This document shows positions 41,790 through 50,351 of a stretch of 64,000 bases of DNA, one piece after another. Numbering within the stretch: position 1 is the first letter of the stretch; every line of letters starts with the position of its first letter. The position numbers and the translations under genes were made by a program. The notes under the pieces are model-generated. The model searched no databases, was not told the DNA's origin, and saw only the letters and a program-made list of their open reading frames with translations. The stretch comes from CAZENU01 sp965222125 (GTDB lineage: Bacteria > Chloroflexota > Dehalococcoidia > Lucifugimonadales > CAZENU01): assembly GCA_965222125.1 (NCBI GenBank), contig CBDCTC010000005.1:62001-126000 (forward strand), written 5' to 3'.

Positions 41790-41823
41790 AAGCCTTGCTA
41801 GTAAACCGGATAACCTCAGTGAA
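41785..41823 (-). promoter_or_regulatory. Putative promoter overlapping a TTC-flanked partial protospacer
   Basis: Minus strand: TTC at 41823-41821 is followed by ACTGAGGTTATCCGGTT (41820-41804), which matches the mini-CRISPR spacer at 15 of the first 17 positions. A possible -35 TTATCC (41813-41808) and -10 TATGAC (41790-41785) are 17 bp apart, so bound Cascade would cover the -35 and spacer region. The promoter hexamers are weak matches; the protospacer match is the stronger evidence. Confidence 0.6.
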
Positions 41824-41855
41824 CACCCGACAAGCATAGCATCTCTTGCCGTCGT

Positions 41856-41963
41856 CAGCAACCCCTCCCCACCGGGAGGCTCCATTGAAGTACTGAAGTT
41901 ATGCGGTTAGCTGAGGGCGGATCCTCCGTATCCGCGACCACTGGGTCGCGGCCCCATTTGTTC
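41856..41963 (+). ncRNA. Mini-CRISPR / crRNA-like regulatory RNA (CreA-like)
   Basis: Two degenerate repeats flank one 36-nt spacer. Repeat 1 (41856-41891) has a different stem, CCTCCC/GGGAGG with a 4-nt loop, followed by CTCCATTGAAGT, matching the array repeat 3' part CCCCATTGAAGC in length and at 10 of 12 bases. Spacer: 41892-41927. Repeat 2 (41928-41963) begins GTATCCGCGACC, keeps the exact 8-bp stem CCGCGACC/GGTCGCGG of the array with loop ACTG, but ends in ATTTGTTC instead of ATTGAAGC. What is preserved is what one crRNA needs: a 5' handle from repeat 1 and a 3' hairpin from repeat 2. It is divergent from cas3. Family knowledge: CreA and Cas-autorepressing crRNAs have this form in other type I systems. 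Confidence 0.85.
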
Positions 41964-42202
41964 CCTACGGGATTCAGGCATCGACGATCTGTCGAGCACG
42001 GCAAGCAGTGGATCTCGCTCAGTTGGGCTGTAGGATACCTACACCCGCTTCAAGCGCGCCCAGTACACGGTTCGCGAAGGCATCTATTCAAAGGATGGTA
42101 GGTCTGTAGGCCCCGGCTGTCTGCTACCTCCCTATTCGGCCCCGGTTGCCTCCAATTCGACCGTCCATGAGAACCGTACTCTGTTGTGTCTATTGAAAGA
42201 CA

Positions 42203-42875
42203 TAGACGGATTACAGCGTTTACGTTATGCGCCAGGCTTCCCGCCGGTCCTGGCGCATCGGGCAGACCCGCCCGGTCAAGGTGGTGTTCATGTCCTACCG
42301 GAACACCCTGCAGGCCGACGCGCTGAAGCTGGTGGCGAAGAAGCTGCAAAGCTCCCTCGCCGTCGAGGGCGAGCTGCCGGAGGACGGGCTGGCCGCCTTT
42401 GGCGACGACGGGGACGACCTGATGCTGGCGCTGGCGAGGAAGCTTGTCCTCGACCACGATCGGGGAATCGTCAGCGGCGACGAGGAGGACGCCGCCGCCG
42501 AGGCCGCTTCGGAAGAGTACCTGGTGGACGACGGCTGGAAGACTATCGAGCCGGAGATCGTCGAGGTGCACACCAACGGGGCCAACGGCAACGGCCACCA
42601 CTCCGATGGCATCAGGCCGACGGTCGAGCTTGTACTCGGTGCCGGACACAAGGTTAACGGTCAATGTGGAGGTCCTGGTGAACGGCAACGGGCACCATGA
42701 CGAGGCCCCGGAGCCGCAGCAGTCGTTGTTCTCCTGGGCCGAGTTCATGGCCGAGGAGCCGGTGAAGCCCAAGGGCCGGGGCCGCAAGGACCAGCCCGCA
42801 AGCCTCTCGATGTTTGAGTGGGCGCTGGCTATGGAACAGGAGTGGGAGAAAGAGCCGGTCGGCGCTGGGTGCTAG
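42203..42875 (+). pseudogene. Snf2-family helicase C-terminal remnant
   Basis: The fragment opens with ASRRSWRIGQTRPVKVVFM, helicase motif VI of Snf2 enzymes, and continues through ADALKLVAKKLQSSLAVEG to an acidic region. Near 42600-42670 the frame shifts and the C-terminus continues in another frame (SLFSWAEFMAEEPVKPKGRG, then stop before 42876). The N-terminal 90 percent is absent. The parent looks like the large plasmid- or phage-type Snf2 helicase, and is different from the intact PLD-Snf2 protein downstream. Confidence 0.7.
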
Positions 42876-42891
42876 ACCGCAAGACGCAGGG

Positions 42892-42918
42892 GGAGGACAC
42901 CGAGATGTGGTGTCCTCC
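42892..42918 (+). terminator. Strong hairpin after the Snf2 remnant
   Basis: A perfect 10-bp stem GGAGGACACC/GGTGTCCTCC with a 7-nt loop, 17 bp after the remnant's stop codon. There is no T-run downstream, so Rho-independent termination is uncertain. Confidence 0.45.
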
Positions 42919-43116
42919 ACCTGCGCGGCCATGTATGCTGCCCTTTTTGCGTTTCCGGACGAAATGCTCCCGTGCATTCGGCCCCTTTTGCTGTCCAAAG
43001 TCCTGATGCCGCTTCCCCGCTGGTTGGGAGATGATCAAGGATATTGACGATACATGTCTATAGTCTTATATACTCATTGTAGGTGATAGGCTTTCTTGAT
43101 GAGGAGTTACGGGGAC

Positions 43117-43353
43117 ATGGCGTCTGAAGAAGGTTGGGTCGACATCGGAGAGGTGGCCGCCCACCTGAGCGTGGGCAGGGACTCCATCTACCGCTGGGTC
43201 GATACAAAGGACTTCCCCGCGCGCCGGGTGGGGCGGCTCCTTCGCTTCCGGCTCTCGGAAGTGGACGAGTGGGTCAAGGCTGGGGGCGGGAGCGGTCCAG
43301 AGGCACGTTCCCCTAACCACTCATCTCCGGCGAGACAAGGGCAATCCAAGTGA
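43117..43353 (+). CDS. Small HTH DNA-binding protein (excisionase/MerR-type)
   Basis: 78 residues from ATG 43117 (a GAGGAG site lies about 10 bp upstream; earlier TTG/ATG at 43096/43099 are possible). WVDIGEVAAHLSVGRDSIYRWVDTKDFP, read here in two parts as WVDIGEVAAHLSVGRDSIYR and RWVDTKDFPARR, is the HTH_17 fold, followed by VGRLLRFRLSEVDEWV, the wing and last helix. Such proteins act as excisionases or as regulators of adjacent operons. It is 31 bp upstream of the PLD-Snf2 helicase gene on the same strand, so it may regulate the restriction module or be its specificity accessory. Confidence 0.8.
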   Translation: MASEEGWVDIGEVAAHLSVGRDSIYRWVDTKDFPARRVGRLLRFRLSEVDEWVKAGGGSGPEARSPNHSSPARQGQSK

Positions 43354-43384
43354 GAACGCACGAAAGCAGAGAGTAAGAGCGTAT

Positions 43385-46300
43385 ATGCCGCGTATCTTCG
43401 ATAACCTTGCGTCTGACACCAGTCTCCTGCCCGCGTTGCAGGAGACTCTGGGCCTTTCGTCACGCGCAGACTTCTGCGTCGGCTATTTCAACCTACGCGG
43501 TTGGGGCGGACTTGCGCCCTACGTGGACGACTGGAACAACGACGACGGCCCGTGCCGCGTCCTCATTGGGATGCAGCGTCTGCCGCACGAGGGTCTCCGG
43601 GATGCCCTGAGCCTGGTCGATAGGCCCTCCGGCATGGACAACCAGACGGCCCACCGTCTCCGAGTGCAGCTGGCCGAGCAGCTTCGCCAGCAACTCACCA
43701 TAGGTGCGCCGACAAACGCTGACGAGCGAACCCTGCGGCAGCTAGCAGTCCAGCTTCGCACCAAGAAGGTCGTCGTCAAGCTCTTCCTACGTCACCCGCT
43801 GCACGCGAAGCTCTACCTGCTGTTTCGCAACGATCCCATAAACCCCATCGTCGGCTACCTAGGAAGCAGCAACCTGACCTTCGCGGGTCTCTCCAGCCAG
43901 GGCGAGTTGAACGTGGACGTGCTCGACCATGACGCCGCTCTCAAGCTCAAGGGGTGGTTTGAAGACAGGTGGAATGACCGCTTCTGCGTTGACATCACGG
44001 ATGAACTGCTTCAGATCATCGAAGAAAGTTGGGCGCGGGACGCACTGATTCCGCCCTATCACGTCTACCTGAAGATGGCCTACCATCTCTCCCAAGAAGC
44101 CCGCGCCGGTCTCGCCGAGTTCAGGATTCCGAAGGTGTTCGGGGACCGCCTGTTCGATTTCCAGGCATCGGCGGTGAAGATAGCAGCCCATCACCTGAAC
44201 AAGCGCAACGGCGTGCTCATCGGAGACGTGGTGGGTCTAGGCAAGACGCTCATGGCCACCGCCGTCGCCCGCATCTTTGAGGACGACTACGGGCTAGAGA
44301 CGCTCATCATCTGCCCGAAGAACCTCGTCCCGATGTGGGAAGACTACGTTTACCAGTACCAGCTTCGCGCCAGAGTCCTGTCACTGAGCAGGGTGCTCGG
44401 CGAGTTGCCCACGCTGCGCCGCTACCGGCTTGTCGTCATCGACGAGAGCCACAACCTTCGCAATCGGGAGGGCCGCCGCTATCGAGCCATTCAGGAGTAC
44501 GTCCGAGCCAACGAGAGCAAGTGCATCCTTCTATCGGCCACGCCCTACAACAAGACGTACTTGGACCTGTCCAGCCAACTGCGAATCTTCGTGGAGGAAG
44601 ACCAGGACCTGGGCATCCGCCCTGAACGACTCCTGCGGGAGTTGGGCGAGATCGAGTTCAGCAGGCGTCACCAGGCCTCGCCGCGCACGCTGGCGGCCTT
44701 TGACTTCAGCGAGTATGCCGACGACTGGCGAGACCTGATGCGCCTCTACCTGGTGCGCCGCACCCGCAGCTTCATCCAGGACAACTACGCGGAGACGGAC
44801 CAGGAGACTGGCCGGAAGTTCCTCACCTACGAGGATGGGACCCGCTCTTTCTTCCCGACACGCGTGCCAAAGACAGTCAAGTTCGCCATCGACGACTCCA
44901 ACCCCAATGACCAGTACGCCCAGCTGTACTCGCCGAAGGTAGTCGACATAGTTAAGAACCTCCACTTGCCCAGGTACGGCCTCGGCAATTACCTACTGGA
45001 TAACCCAGCAACGCCACCAACGAAGGGAGAGGAGCGGCAGATCGACGACCTGTCCCGGGCTGGCAAGCGGCTCATCGGGTTCTGCCGCACCAACCTGTTC
45101 AAGCGCCTGGAGAGCAGTGGCTCGGCTTTCCTGCAATCGGTAGAGCGGCACGTTCTCCGCAACTACGTCTTCCTCCACGCCATTAGGAACGGCCTGCATT
45201 TGCCCCTCGGCACGCAGGACGCCGAGATGCTTGACTCCCGCTTCACCGACGAGGACGCGGACCAGGCGAAGGGCGCTCTCTTCGATCCTGATGACGATGA
45301 TCAGGAGGAAGCAGTCGAGAAGACCGGCGGCGCTTGGACTGCGGCCGACTTCGAGGCGCGCGCAGCCCAGATATACGGCGCGTACGAGGGCCGTTACAGC
45401 CGCCGCTTCAAGTGGCTCCGCCCCGACCTATTCAAGAGCTCCCTTGAGAGCGAGCTTCTCTCGGACTCCAACGCCCTCCTGGACATACTCCAGGCCTACG
45501 GGGACTGGGACCCTGCCAAAGACGCCAAGCTCGACGCGCTCAACTCACTGCTGACAGAAACTTTCCCAGACCAGAAAGTGCTGGTGTTCTCTCAATTCGC
45601 CGACACGGTTGACTACCTAGAAGCGCAGCTCAAGAAGAGGGGGATGGCGGACATGGCAGGGGTTACCGGCAACTCCGCCGACCCCACGGATTCGGCATGG
45701 CGATTCAGCCCGGACAGCAACCAGAGGCCGGGCCAGGGCAAACCGGAGCGGGAGCTTCGCGTCCTTGTCGCCACTGACGTGCTCAGCGAGGGCCAGAATC
45801 TTCAGGACTCCCACGTAGTCGTGAACTACGATCTACCCTGGGCCATCATCCGCCTCATCCAACGTGCGGGTCGCGTGGACCGCATCGGGCAGAAGGCAGA
45901 GGAGATACTCTGCCACTCCTTCCTTCCCGCCGAGGGCGTCGAGCGCATCATCGACCTGCGCGGGCGAGTACGGGAGCGGCTGAGGGAGAACGCTGAGGTG
46001 GTTGGCGCTGACGAGGCGTTCTTCGAGGACGAGGACGAAGACCACGACCAGGCTATCGTCAATCTGTACCACGAGCGAGCCGGCATCCTGGACAGCGACC
46101 CGGAGGGTGACGTAGACCTGGCGTCCCACGCCTACCAGATATGGAAGAACGCCATCGGCGCGGACTCATCGTTGGAGAGGGCCGTGGCCGACCTGCCCGA
46201 TGTCGTGTTCTCCTCCCGGAAGCACACGCCTATCACCCAACGGCCCGAAGGCGCGCTTGTGTTCATGCGCACCGCTGACGGCAACGACGCCCTCGCCTAC

Positions 46301-46786
46301 GTCGACCGCGAGGGCCGGAGCATCACCGAGTCGCAACTGGAAATCCTCTCCGCCGCCGAGTGCAGACCGGACACCCCGGCGATGCCCCGCCACGAGAGTC
46401 ACCACCATCTTGTCGCCGAGGGCGTCAGCCACATGGTCAGAGAGGAGAAGCGGGTTGGCGGGCAGCTTGGGCGGCCCTCCGGCGCCCGCTTCCGCACCTA
46501 CACTCGCCTAAAGGCCTACGCAGACGCCATCAAGGGCCAGCTGTTCGACGTGGACGCTCTCCACAAGGCCATAGACGACATCTACCGCTATCCTCTGCGT
46601 CCGTCGGCAGTGGACACCCTGAACCGGCAGCTCCGCAGCGGCGTCTCGGACGACCAGTTGGCCGAAATCGTCATGTCGTTGCGTGAGGAGGACAGGCTCT
46701 GCCTGACGGGGGACGCCGCCGCCGAGGCCCAGGAACCGCAAATCATCTGCTCCCTGGGCTTGTTCGATACGGGGGATGACTCCTGA
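43385..46786 (+). CDS. PLD nuclease-Snf2 helicase protein
   Basis: 1133 residues. A phospholipase-D-like domain at about 1-200 carries LHAKLYLLF (H140, K142) and GSSNLTFAGLSSQGE, as in NgoFVII-type nucleases with one HxK half-site. A Snf2 translocase follows: IGDVVGLGKTLMATA (Walker A at 284-288), LVVIDESHNLRN (DESH box), LSATPYNKT, and the C-lobe VATDVLSEGQNLQDS with LIQRAGRVDRIGQ. The C-terminal third contains further helical sequence. It would translocate on DNA and may cut it. Its TGA overlaps the methylase ATG by one base (TGATG), indicating a coupled operon. It resembles the helicases of DISARM-like and related restriction systems, but drmA/drmB partners are absent. Confidence 0.85.
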   Translation: MPRIFDNLASDTSLLPALQETLGLSSRADFCVGYFNLRGWGGLAPYVDDWNNDDGPCRVLIGMQRLPHEGLRDALSLVDRPSGMDNQTAHRLRVQLAEQLRQQLTIGAPTNADERTLRQLAVQLRTKKVVVKLFLRHPLHAKLYLLFRNDPINPIVGYLGSSNLTFAGLSSQGELNVDVLDHDAALKLKGWFEDRWNDRFCVDITDELLQIIEESWARDALIPPYHVYLKMAYHLSQEARAGLAEFRIPKVFGDRLFDFQASAVKIAAHHLNKRNGVLIGDVVGLGKTLMATAVARIFEDDYGLETLIICPKNLVPMWEDYVYQYQLRARVLSLSRVLGELPTLRRYRLVVIDESHNLRNREGRRYRAIQEYVRANESKCILLSATPYNKTYLDLSSQLRIFVEEDQDLGIRPERLLRELGEIEFSRRHQASPRTLAAFDFSEYADDWRDLMRLYLVRRTRSFIQDNYAETDQETGRKFLTYEDGTRSFFPTRVPKTVKFAIDDSNPNDQYAQLYSPKVVDIVKNLHLPRYGLGNYLLDNPATPPTKGEERQIDDLSRAGKRLIGFCRTNLFKRLESSGSAFLQSVERHVLRNYVFLHAIRNGLHLPLGTQDAEMLDSRFTDEDADQAKGALFDPDDDDQEEAVEKTGGAWTAADFEARAAQIYGAYEGRYSRRFKWLRPDLFKSSLESELLSDSNALLDILQAYGDWDPAKDAKLDALNSLLTETFPDQKVLVFSQFADTVDYLEAQLKKRGMADMAGVTGNSADPTDSAWRFSPDSNQRPGQGKPERELRVLVATDVLSEGQNLQDSHVVVNYDLPWAIIRLIQRAGRVDRIGQKAEEILCHSFLPAEGVERIIDLRGRVRERLRENAEVVGADEAFFEDEDEDHDQAIVNLYHERAGILDSDPEGDVDLASHAYQIWKNAIGADSSLERAVADLPDVVFSSRKHTPITQRPEGALVFMRTADGNDALAYVDREGRSITESQLEILSAAECRPDTPAMPRHESHHHLVAEGVSHMVREEKRVGGQLGRPSGARFRTYTRLKAYADAIKGQLFDVDALHKAIDDIYRYPLRPSAVDTLNRQLRSGVSDDQLAEIVMSLREEDRLCLTGDAAAEAQEPQIICSLGLFDTGDDS

Positions 46787-49700
46787 TGCCAGTCTCCACT
46801 GGAGAACTACGGACCCACCTACAGGCTTTCGACTTCCCACGTCTCTTCATGGAGGGGCTGGGTTGGGACCACTACACGGCAGAGCCGTTCGTCGTCCGAG
46901 TCAACGAGCGGGACTATTCGCTCAATCCCATTGCGGAGAAGGCGGGCTTCGCCGTCTACGAGTGCGACTCCAGCGTCGACAACAACATCCCCCAGTACCC
47001 GGTCCGCCGCAAGATAGAGAGCGAGGTCGCCAAGCGCACCTTCGAGCACCTCATTATCTTTACCGACCCAGGCCGCAAGGCGCAGGTCTGGCAGTGGGTC
47101 AGACGGGAGAGCGGAAAGCCAGCCGCCTGCCGCGAGTACGCCTACACCACCGGCGGCAGTGGAGACCATCTGCTCCAGCGCATCCAGCCGCTATTCGTCT
47201 CCTTGGATGAAGAGCCATCGCTGAACATCGCCCTTGTCGCCTCACGGGTCCGCGCCGCCCTGGACGTAGAGAGGGTCACCAAGCGCTTCTACGAACGGTT
47301 CCAGAAAGAACTGGAGGACTTCGGGAAGTTCATAGAGGGTGTCACGGCCCAGGGCGACCGAGACTGGTACGCCTCCCTCATGCTCAACCGCATGATGTTC
47401 GTCTACTTCGTTCAGAAGCAGGGCTTCCTCGACGAGGATATCGACTACCTGCGCAACCGCCTGAAGATGGTGCAGGAACAGGGCGGCGGCGGGCGCTTCC
47501 AGCAGTTCTACCGCATCTTCCTCCTGCGACTGTTCCACGAGGGACTCGGACAGCCCGAAGCTCAGAGAGCACCCGACCTCGTTGCTCTTCTCGGCAAAGT
47601 CCCCTTCCTCAACGGTGGATTGTTCGACCCCCATGAGCTAGAGCGGGACAACCCGGACATCAGCATCCCTGACGAGGCCTTCGAGCGGGTGTTCAACTTC
47701 TTCGACGGCTACCGCTGGCACCTGGACGAGCGGCCCTACCGGGAGGATAACGAGATCAACCCCGACGTGCTCGGCTACATCTTCGAGAAGTACGTCAACC
47801 AGAAGCAGATGGGCGCCTACTACACCAAGGAGGACATCACCGGCTACATCTCCCGCAACACGGTTATACCCTTCCTGTTCGACGCAGCGAAAAAGGAATG
47901 TCCGGTGGCCTTCGGGACGGACGGCGGCGTGTGGAGGCTGCTGCGGGACGACCCCGACCGTTATATCTATCCCGCCGTGGGGCACGGCATAACCTGCAAC
48001 GCACGGCAGCCCGAAGACCCGAAACTCCTGGAAACACCCTTTGATCTGCCGGAGGAGGTCGCCGCGGGCATCGGCGACGTGTCCCAGCGCGGCGGTTGGA
48101 ACCGGCCCGCGCCCGACGACTACGCTCTGCCCACTGAGACCTGGCGCGAGGTGGTGGCCCGCCGCCAGCGACACGCCGATGTCCGCGCCAAGCTCGCGGC
48201 GGGCGAGGTTCAAGAGGTCAACGACCTCATCACCCTGAACCTGGACATCGAGCAGTTCGCCAAGGACGTCATCGTCCACAGCGAGGGGCCGGAGCTCCTG
48301 CGCGCCTTCTGGCACGCCATGCGCGACATGTCGGTGCTGGACCCGACGTGCGGCTCCGGCGCCTTTCTCTTCGCCGCCCTGAACATCCTGGAACCCCTCT
48401 ACACGGCCTGCCTGGAGGGGATGCGCGGCTTCTTGGACGATTTGGAGCGCTCCGAACGACCTCACAGTCCCAACGCCCTCAGCGACTTCAAGGACGTATT
48501 GGGTCAAGTCGAAAAGCACCCAAGCGAGCGCTACTTCATCCTCAAGTCCATCGTCCTCAACAACCTCTACGGCGTCGACATCATGGAAGAGGCAGTAGAG
48601 ATATGCAAGCTGCGCCTCTTCCTCAAGTTGGTCGCCCAGTTGGAGAGCTACGACCAGATAGAGCCGTTGCCGGACATCGATTTCAACATCCGCGCCGGAA
48701 ACACCCTGGTCGGCTTCACCTCCCTGGACGCCGTGCGCCAGGCCATGACGGTTATGCCCAACGGCCAATACCGGGCGCTTGACGAAGAGCAGCAAAGGAC
48801 GCTGGCCCACATAGAGGAGGACGCCGATGTGGCCGGCCGCGCCTTCGACCGCTTCCGTGAGCAGCAGACCGCGCTGGGCGGAGAGGTGGCTCAGCAGGAC
48901 AAGAAGGATCTCGGCGACCGCCTACGCAGTCTTGCCGACGAGCTTGACCGCCTCCTGGCTGCCGAGTACGGCGTCGATCTCAAGAAGGCCGCCGACTACG
49001 ACGATTGGCGCTCCAGCCACCAGCCCTTCCACTGGTTCGTCGAGTTCTACGGCATCATGAGTAAGGGCGGCTTCGATGTGGTGATAGGGAACCCGCCGTA
49101 CGTGGAGTACCGCAAGGTCAAGGGTGAGTACACTGTAAGGGGCTACCAAACTGAATCTTGCGGGAATCTGTATGCATTCATTTTGGAAAGGTCGAAGACA
49201 ATATGTCGGGATTCTGCTCTGCTCAGCATGATTGTGCCTCTCAGCGGTCACAGCACACAGCGAATGAACGAGTTGCGTGAATGCTTCTACTTTTCTTTTG
49301 ATTCCCTGCATGTTCAAACAATCGGCTCGGATTCGAATCCGAGCCGATTGTTTGAAGGCGTCAAATTCAGGCTGGCTATCTTTGTTGCCTCTAACCTTGG
49401 CTCGGGCACGTTTACGACACGCTATCTTCGCTGGTATGCAGACGCAAGACCTCAGCTGTTTGATCTAGTGGAATATACGGCTCTGGGGAACTTCCGATAC
49501 CCTACGGCAATTCCGAAAGTTGCCAGCAAACAGCACCTCGCCATCTTGGAGAAGCTAGTGCGGAGCACAAGGCCATGGGTAGAGACGACACGCCGTGGTA
49601 CCCAAGTCTATTATCACTCGGCCCCAGTCAACTGGGTACGGACTCACAGCACAGCACCCTACTTCGACAGCCCGCGGGACAAGAAGACTACCTCCGGCGA

Positions 49701-50088
49701 GTTGAAACCACTGTATGCCGATGGTGACTTGAGAGGCAGCATCCAGGCCGTCCTTTGCAGTACGACTTTCTTTGTGTGGTGGCTCTCTGTTTCGGACTGC
49801 TACCACCTCAACAAAACGGAAATAGATCGCTTCCCACTCTTCGCCTCGCCGAATTTGGTTAGCCTGTCGGCACAACTTGAGGCAGATATGGCGTCCAAGA
49901 CTAAACGCCGTGTGTACAACTACAAGACCACCGGCAGAGTGGAGTACGATGAGTTCTATATGAAACTCTCCAAGCCCATCATCGACGAAATCGACCGCGT
50001 ACTGGCCGAACACTACGACTTCACCGATGAGGAACTGGACTTCATCATCAACTACGATATCAAGTATCGCATGGGGCGGGAGGTGTGA
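46786..50088 (+). CDS. Eco57I-type DNA adenine methylase
   Basis: 1100 residues, intact. The N-terminal ~340 residues match the lead region of large class I DNA methylases (RVTKRFYERFQKELEDFGKF, SLMLNRMMFVYFVQKQGFLD). QMGAYYTKEDITGYI is at about 340, SAM motif I VLDPTCGSGAFLFAALN at about 515, and catalytic motif IV FDVVIGNPPYVEY at about 767. The target-recognition part (800-1000) is encoded by DNA of visibly lower GC. It should N6-methylate adenine to mark self DNA for the upstream PLD-Snf2 protein. A clear PD-(D/E)XK domain is not apparent, so cleavage would be supplied by the partner. A perfect 44-bp palindrome lies at 49313-49356 within the coding sequence. Confidence 0.87.
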   Translation: MPVSTGELRTHLQAFDFPRLFMEGLGWDHYTAEPFVVRVNERDYSLNPIAEKAGFAVYECDSSVDNNIPQYPVRRKIESEVAKRTFEHLIIFTDPGRKAQVWQWVRRESGKPAACREYAYTTGGSGDHLLQRIQPLFVSLDEEPSLNIALVASRVRAALDVERVTKRFYERFQKELEDFGKFIEGVTAQGDRDWYASLMLNRMMFVYFVQKQGFLDEDIDYLRNRLKMVQEQGGGGRFQQFYRIFLLRLFHEGLGQPEAQRAPDLVALLGKVPFLNGGLFDPHELERDNPDISIPDEAFERVFNFFDGYRWHLDERPYREDNEINPDVLGYIFEKYVNQKQMGAYYTKEDITGYISRNTVIPFLFDAAKKECPVAFGTDGGVWRLLRDDPDRYIYPAVGHGITCNARQPEDPKLLETPFDLPEEVAAGIGDVSQRGGWNRPAPDDYALPTETWREVVARRQRHADVRAKLAAGEVQEVNDLITLNLDIEQFAKDVIVHSEGPELLRAFWHAMRDMSVLDPTCGSGAFLFAALNILEPLYTACLEGMRGFLDDLERSERPHSPNALSDFKDVLGQVEKHPSERYFILKSIVLNNLYGVDIMEEAVEICKLRLFLKLVAQLESYDQIEPLPDIDFNIRAGNTLVGFTSLDAVRQAMTVMPNGQYRALDEEQQRTLAHIEEDADVAGRAFDRFREQQTALGGEVAQQDKKDLGDRLRSLADELDRLLAAEYGVDLKKAADYDDWRSSHQPFHWFVEFYGIMSKGGFDVVIGNPPYVEYRKVKGEYTVRGYQTESCGNLYAFILERSKTICRDSALLSMIVPLSGHSTQRMNELRECFYFSFDSLHVQTIGSDSNPSRLFEGVKFRLAIFVASNLGSGTFTTRYLRWYADARPQLFDLVEYTALGNFRYPTAIPKVASKQHLAILEKLVRSTRPWVETTRRGTQVYYHSAPVNWVRTHSTAPYFDSPRDKKTTSGELKPLYADGDLRGSIQAVLCSTTFFVWWLSVSDCYHLNKTEIDRFPLFASPNLVSLSAQLEADMASKTKRRVYNYKTTGRVEYDEFYMKLSKPIIDEIDRVLAEHYDFTDEELDFIINYDIKYRMGREV
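49313..49356. repeat. Perfect 44-bp palindrome inside methylase gene
   Basis: Left arm TTCAAACAATCGGCTCGG, centre ATTCGAAT, right arm exactly complementary to the left (ending CAATTG-like context CGATTGTTTGAA). All 22 base pairs match with no spacer, centred between 49334 and 49335. It encodes residues within VQTIGSDSNPSRLFEG without breaking the frame. Confidence 0.9.
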
Positions 50089-50351
50089 AGACAACACGCT
50101 ACTTTGAAGAACAGGTCCGCCGCAAGCGCCCTTATATCGAGTTGGCATGGTGCATACAGGTATTGGCCGCGCCGTTGCATAGGGAAGAGCAGTCGGATGG
50201 ACGCCTGCGCTTTTGGGGAGAGATAGACCGGCCAGGCGAGAGGATTCCCCGCTACCTTATACCAATCGAGCGTAACTAGGCCGGAAAGCGGCTAGAGATG
50301 TTCCAATTGGTTCATCCATGCTGAGTCTACCAGACAGGTGGAGGGCATGAG

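Noticed and set aside
41901..42101. Plus-strand 66-residue frame over the mini-CRISPR
   Set aside because: It is explained by the repeat-spacer-repeat structure and has no ribosome site or motif.
47638..48810. 390-residue antisense frame inside the methylase
   Set aside because: The plus-strand methylase has clear SAM and NPPY motifs here; the antisense frame has none.
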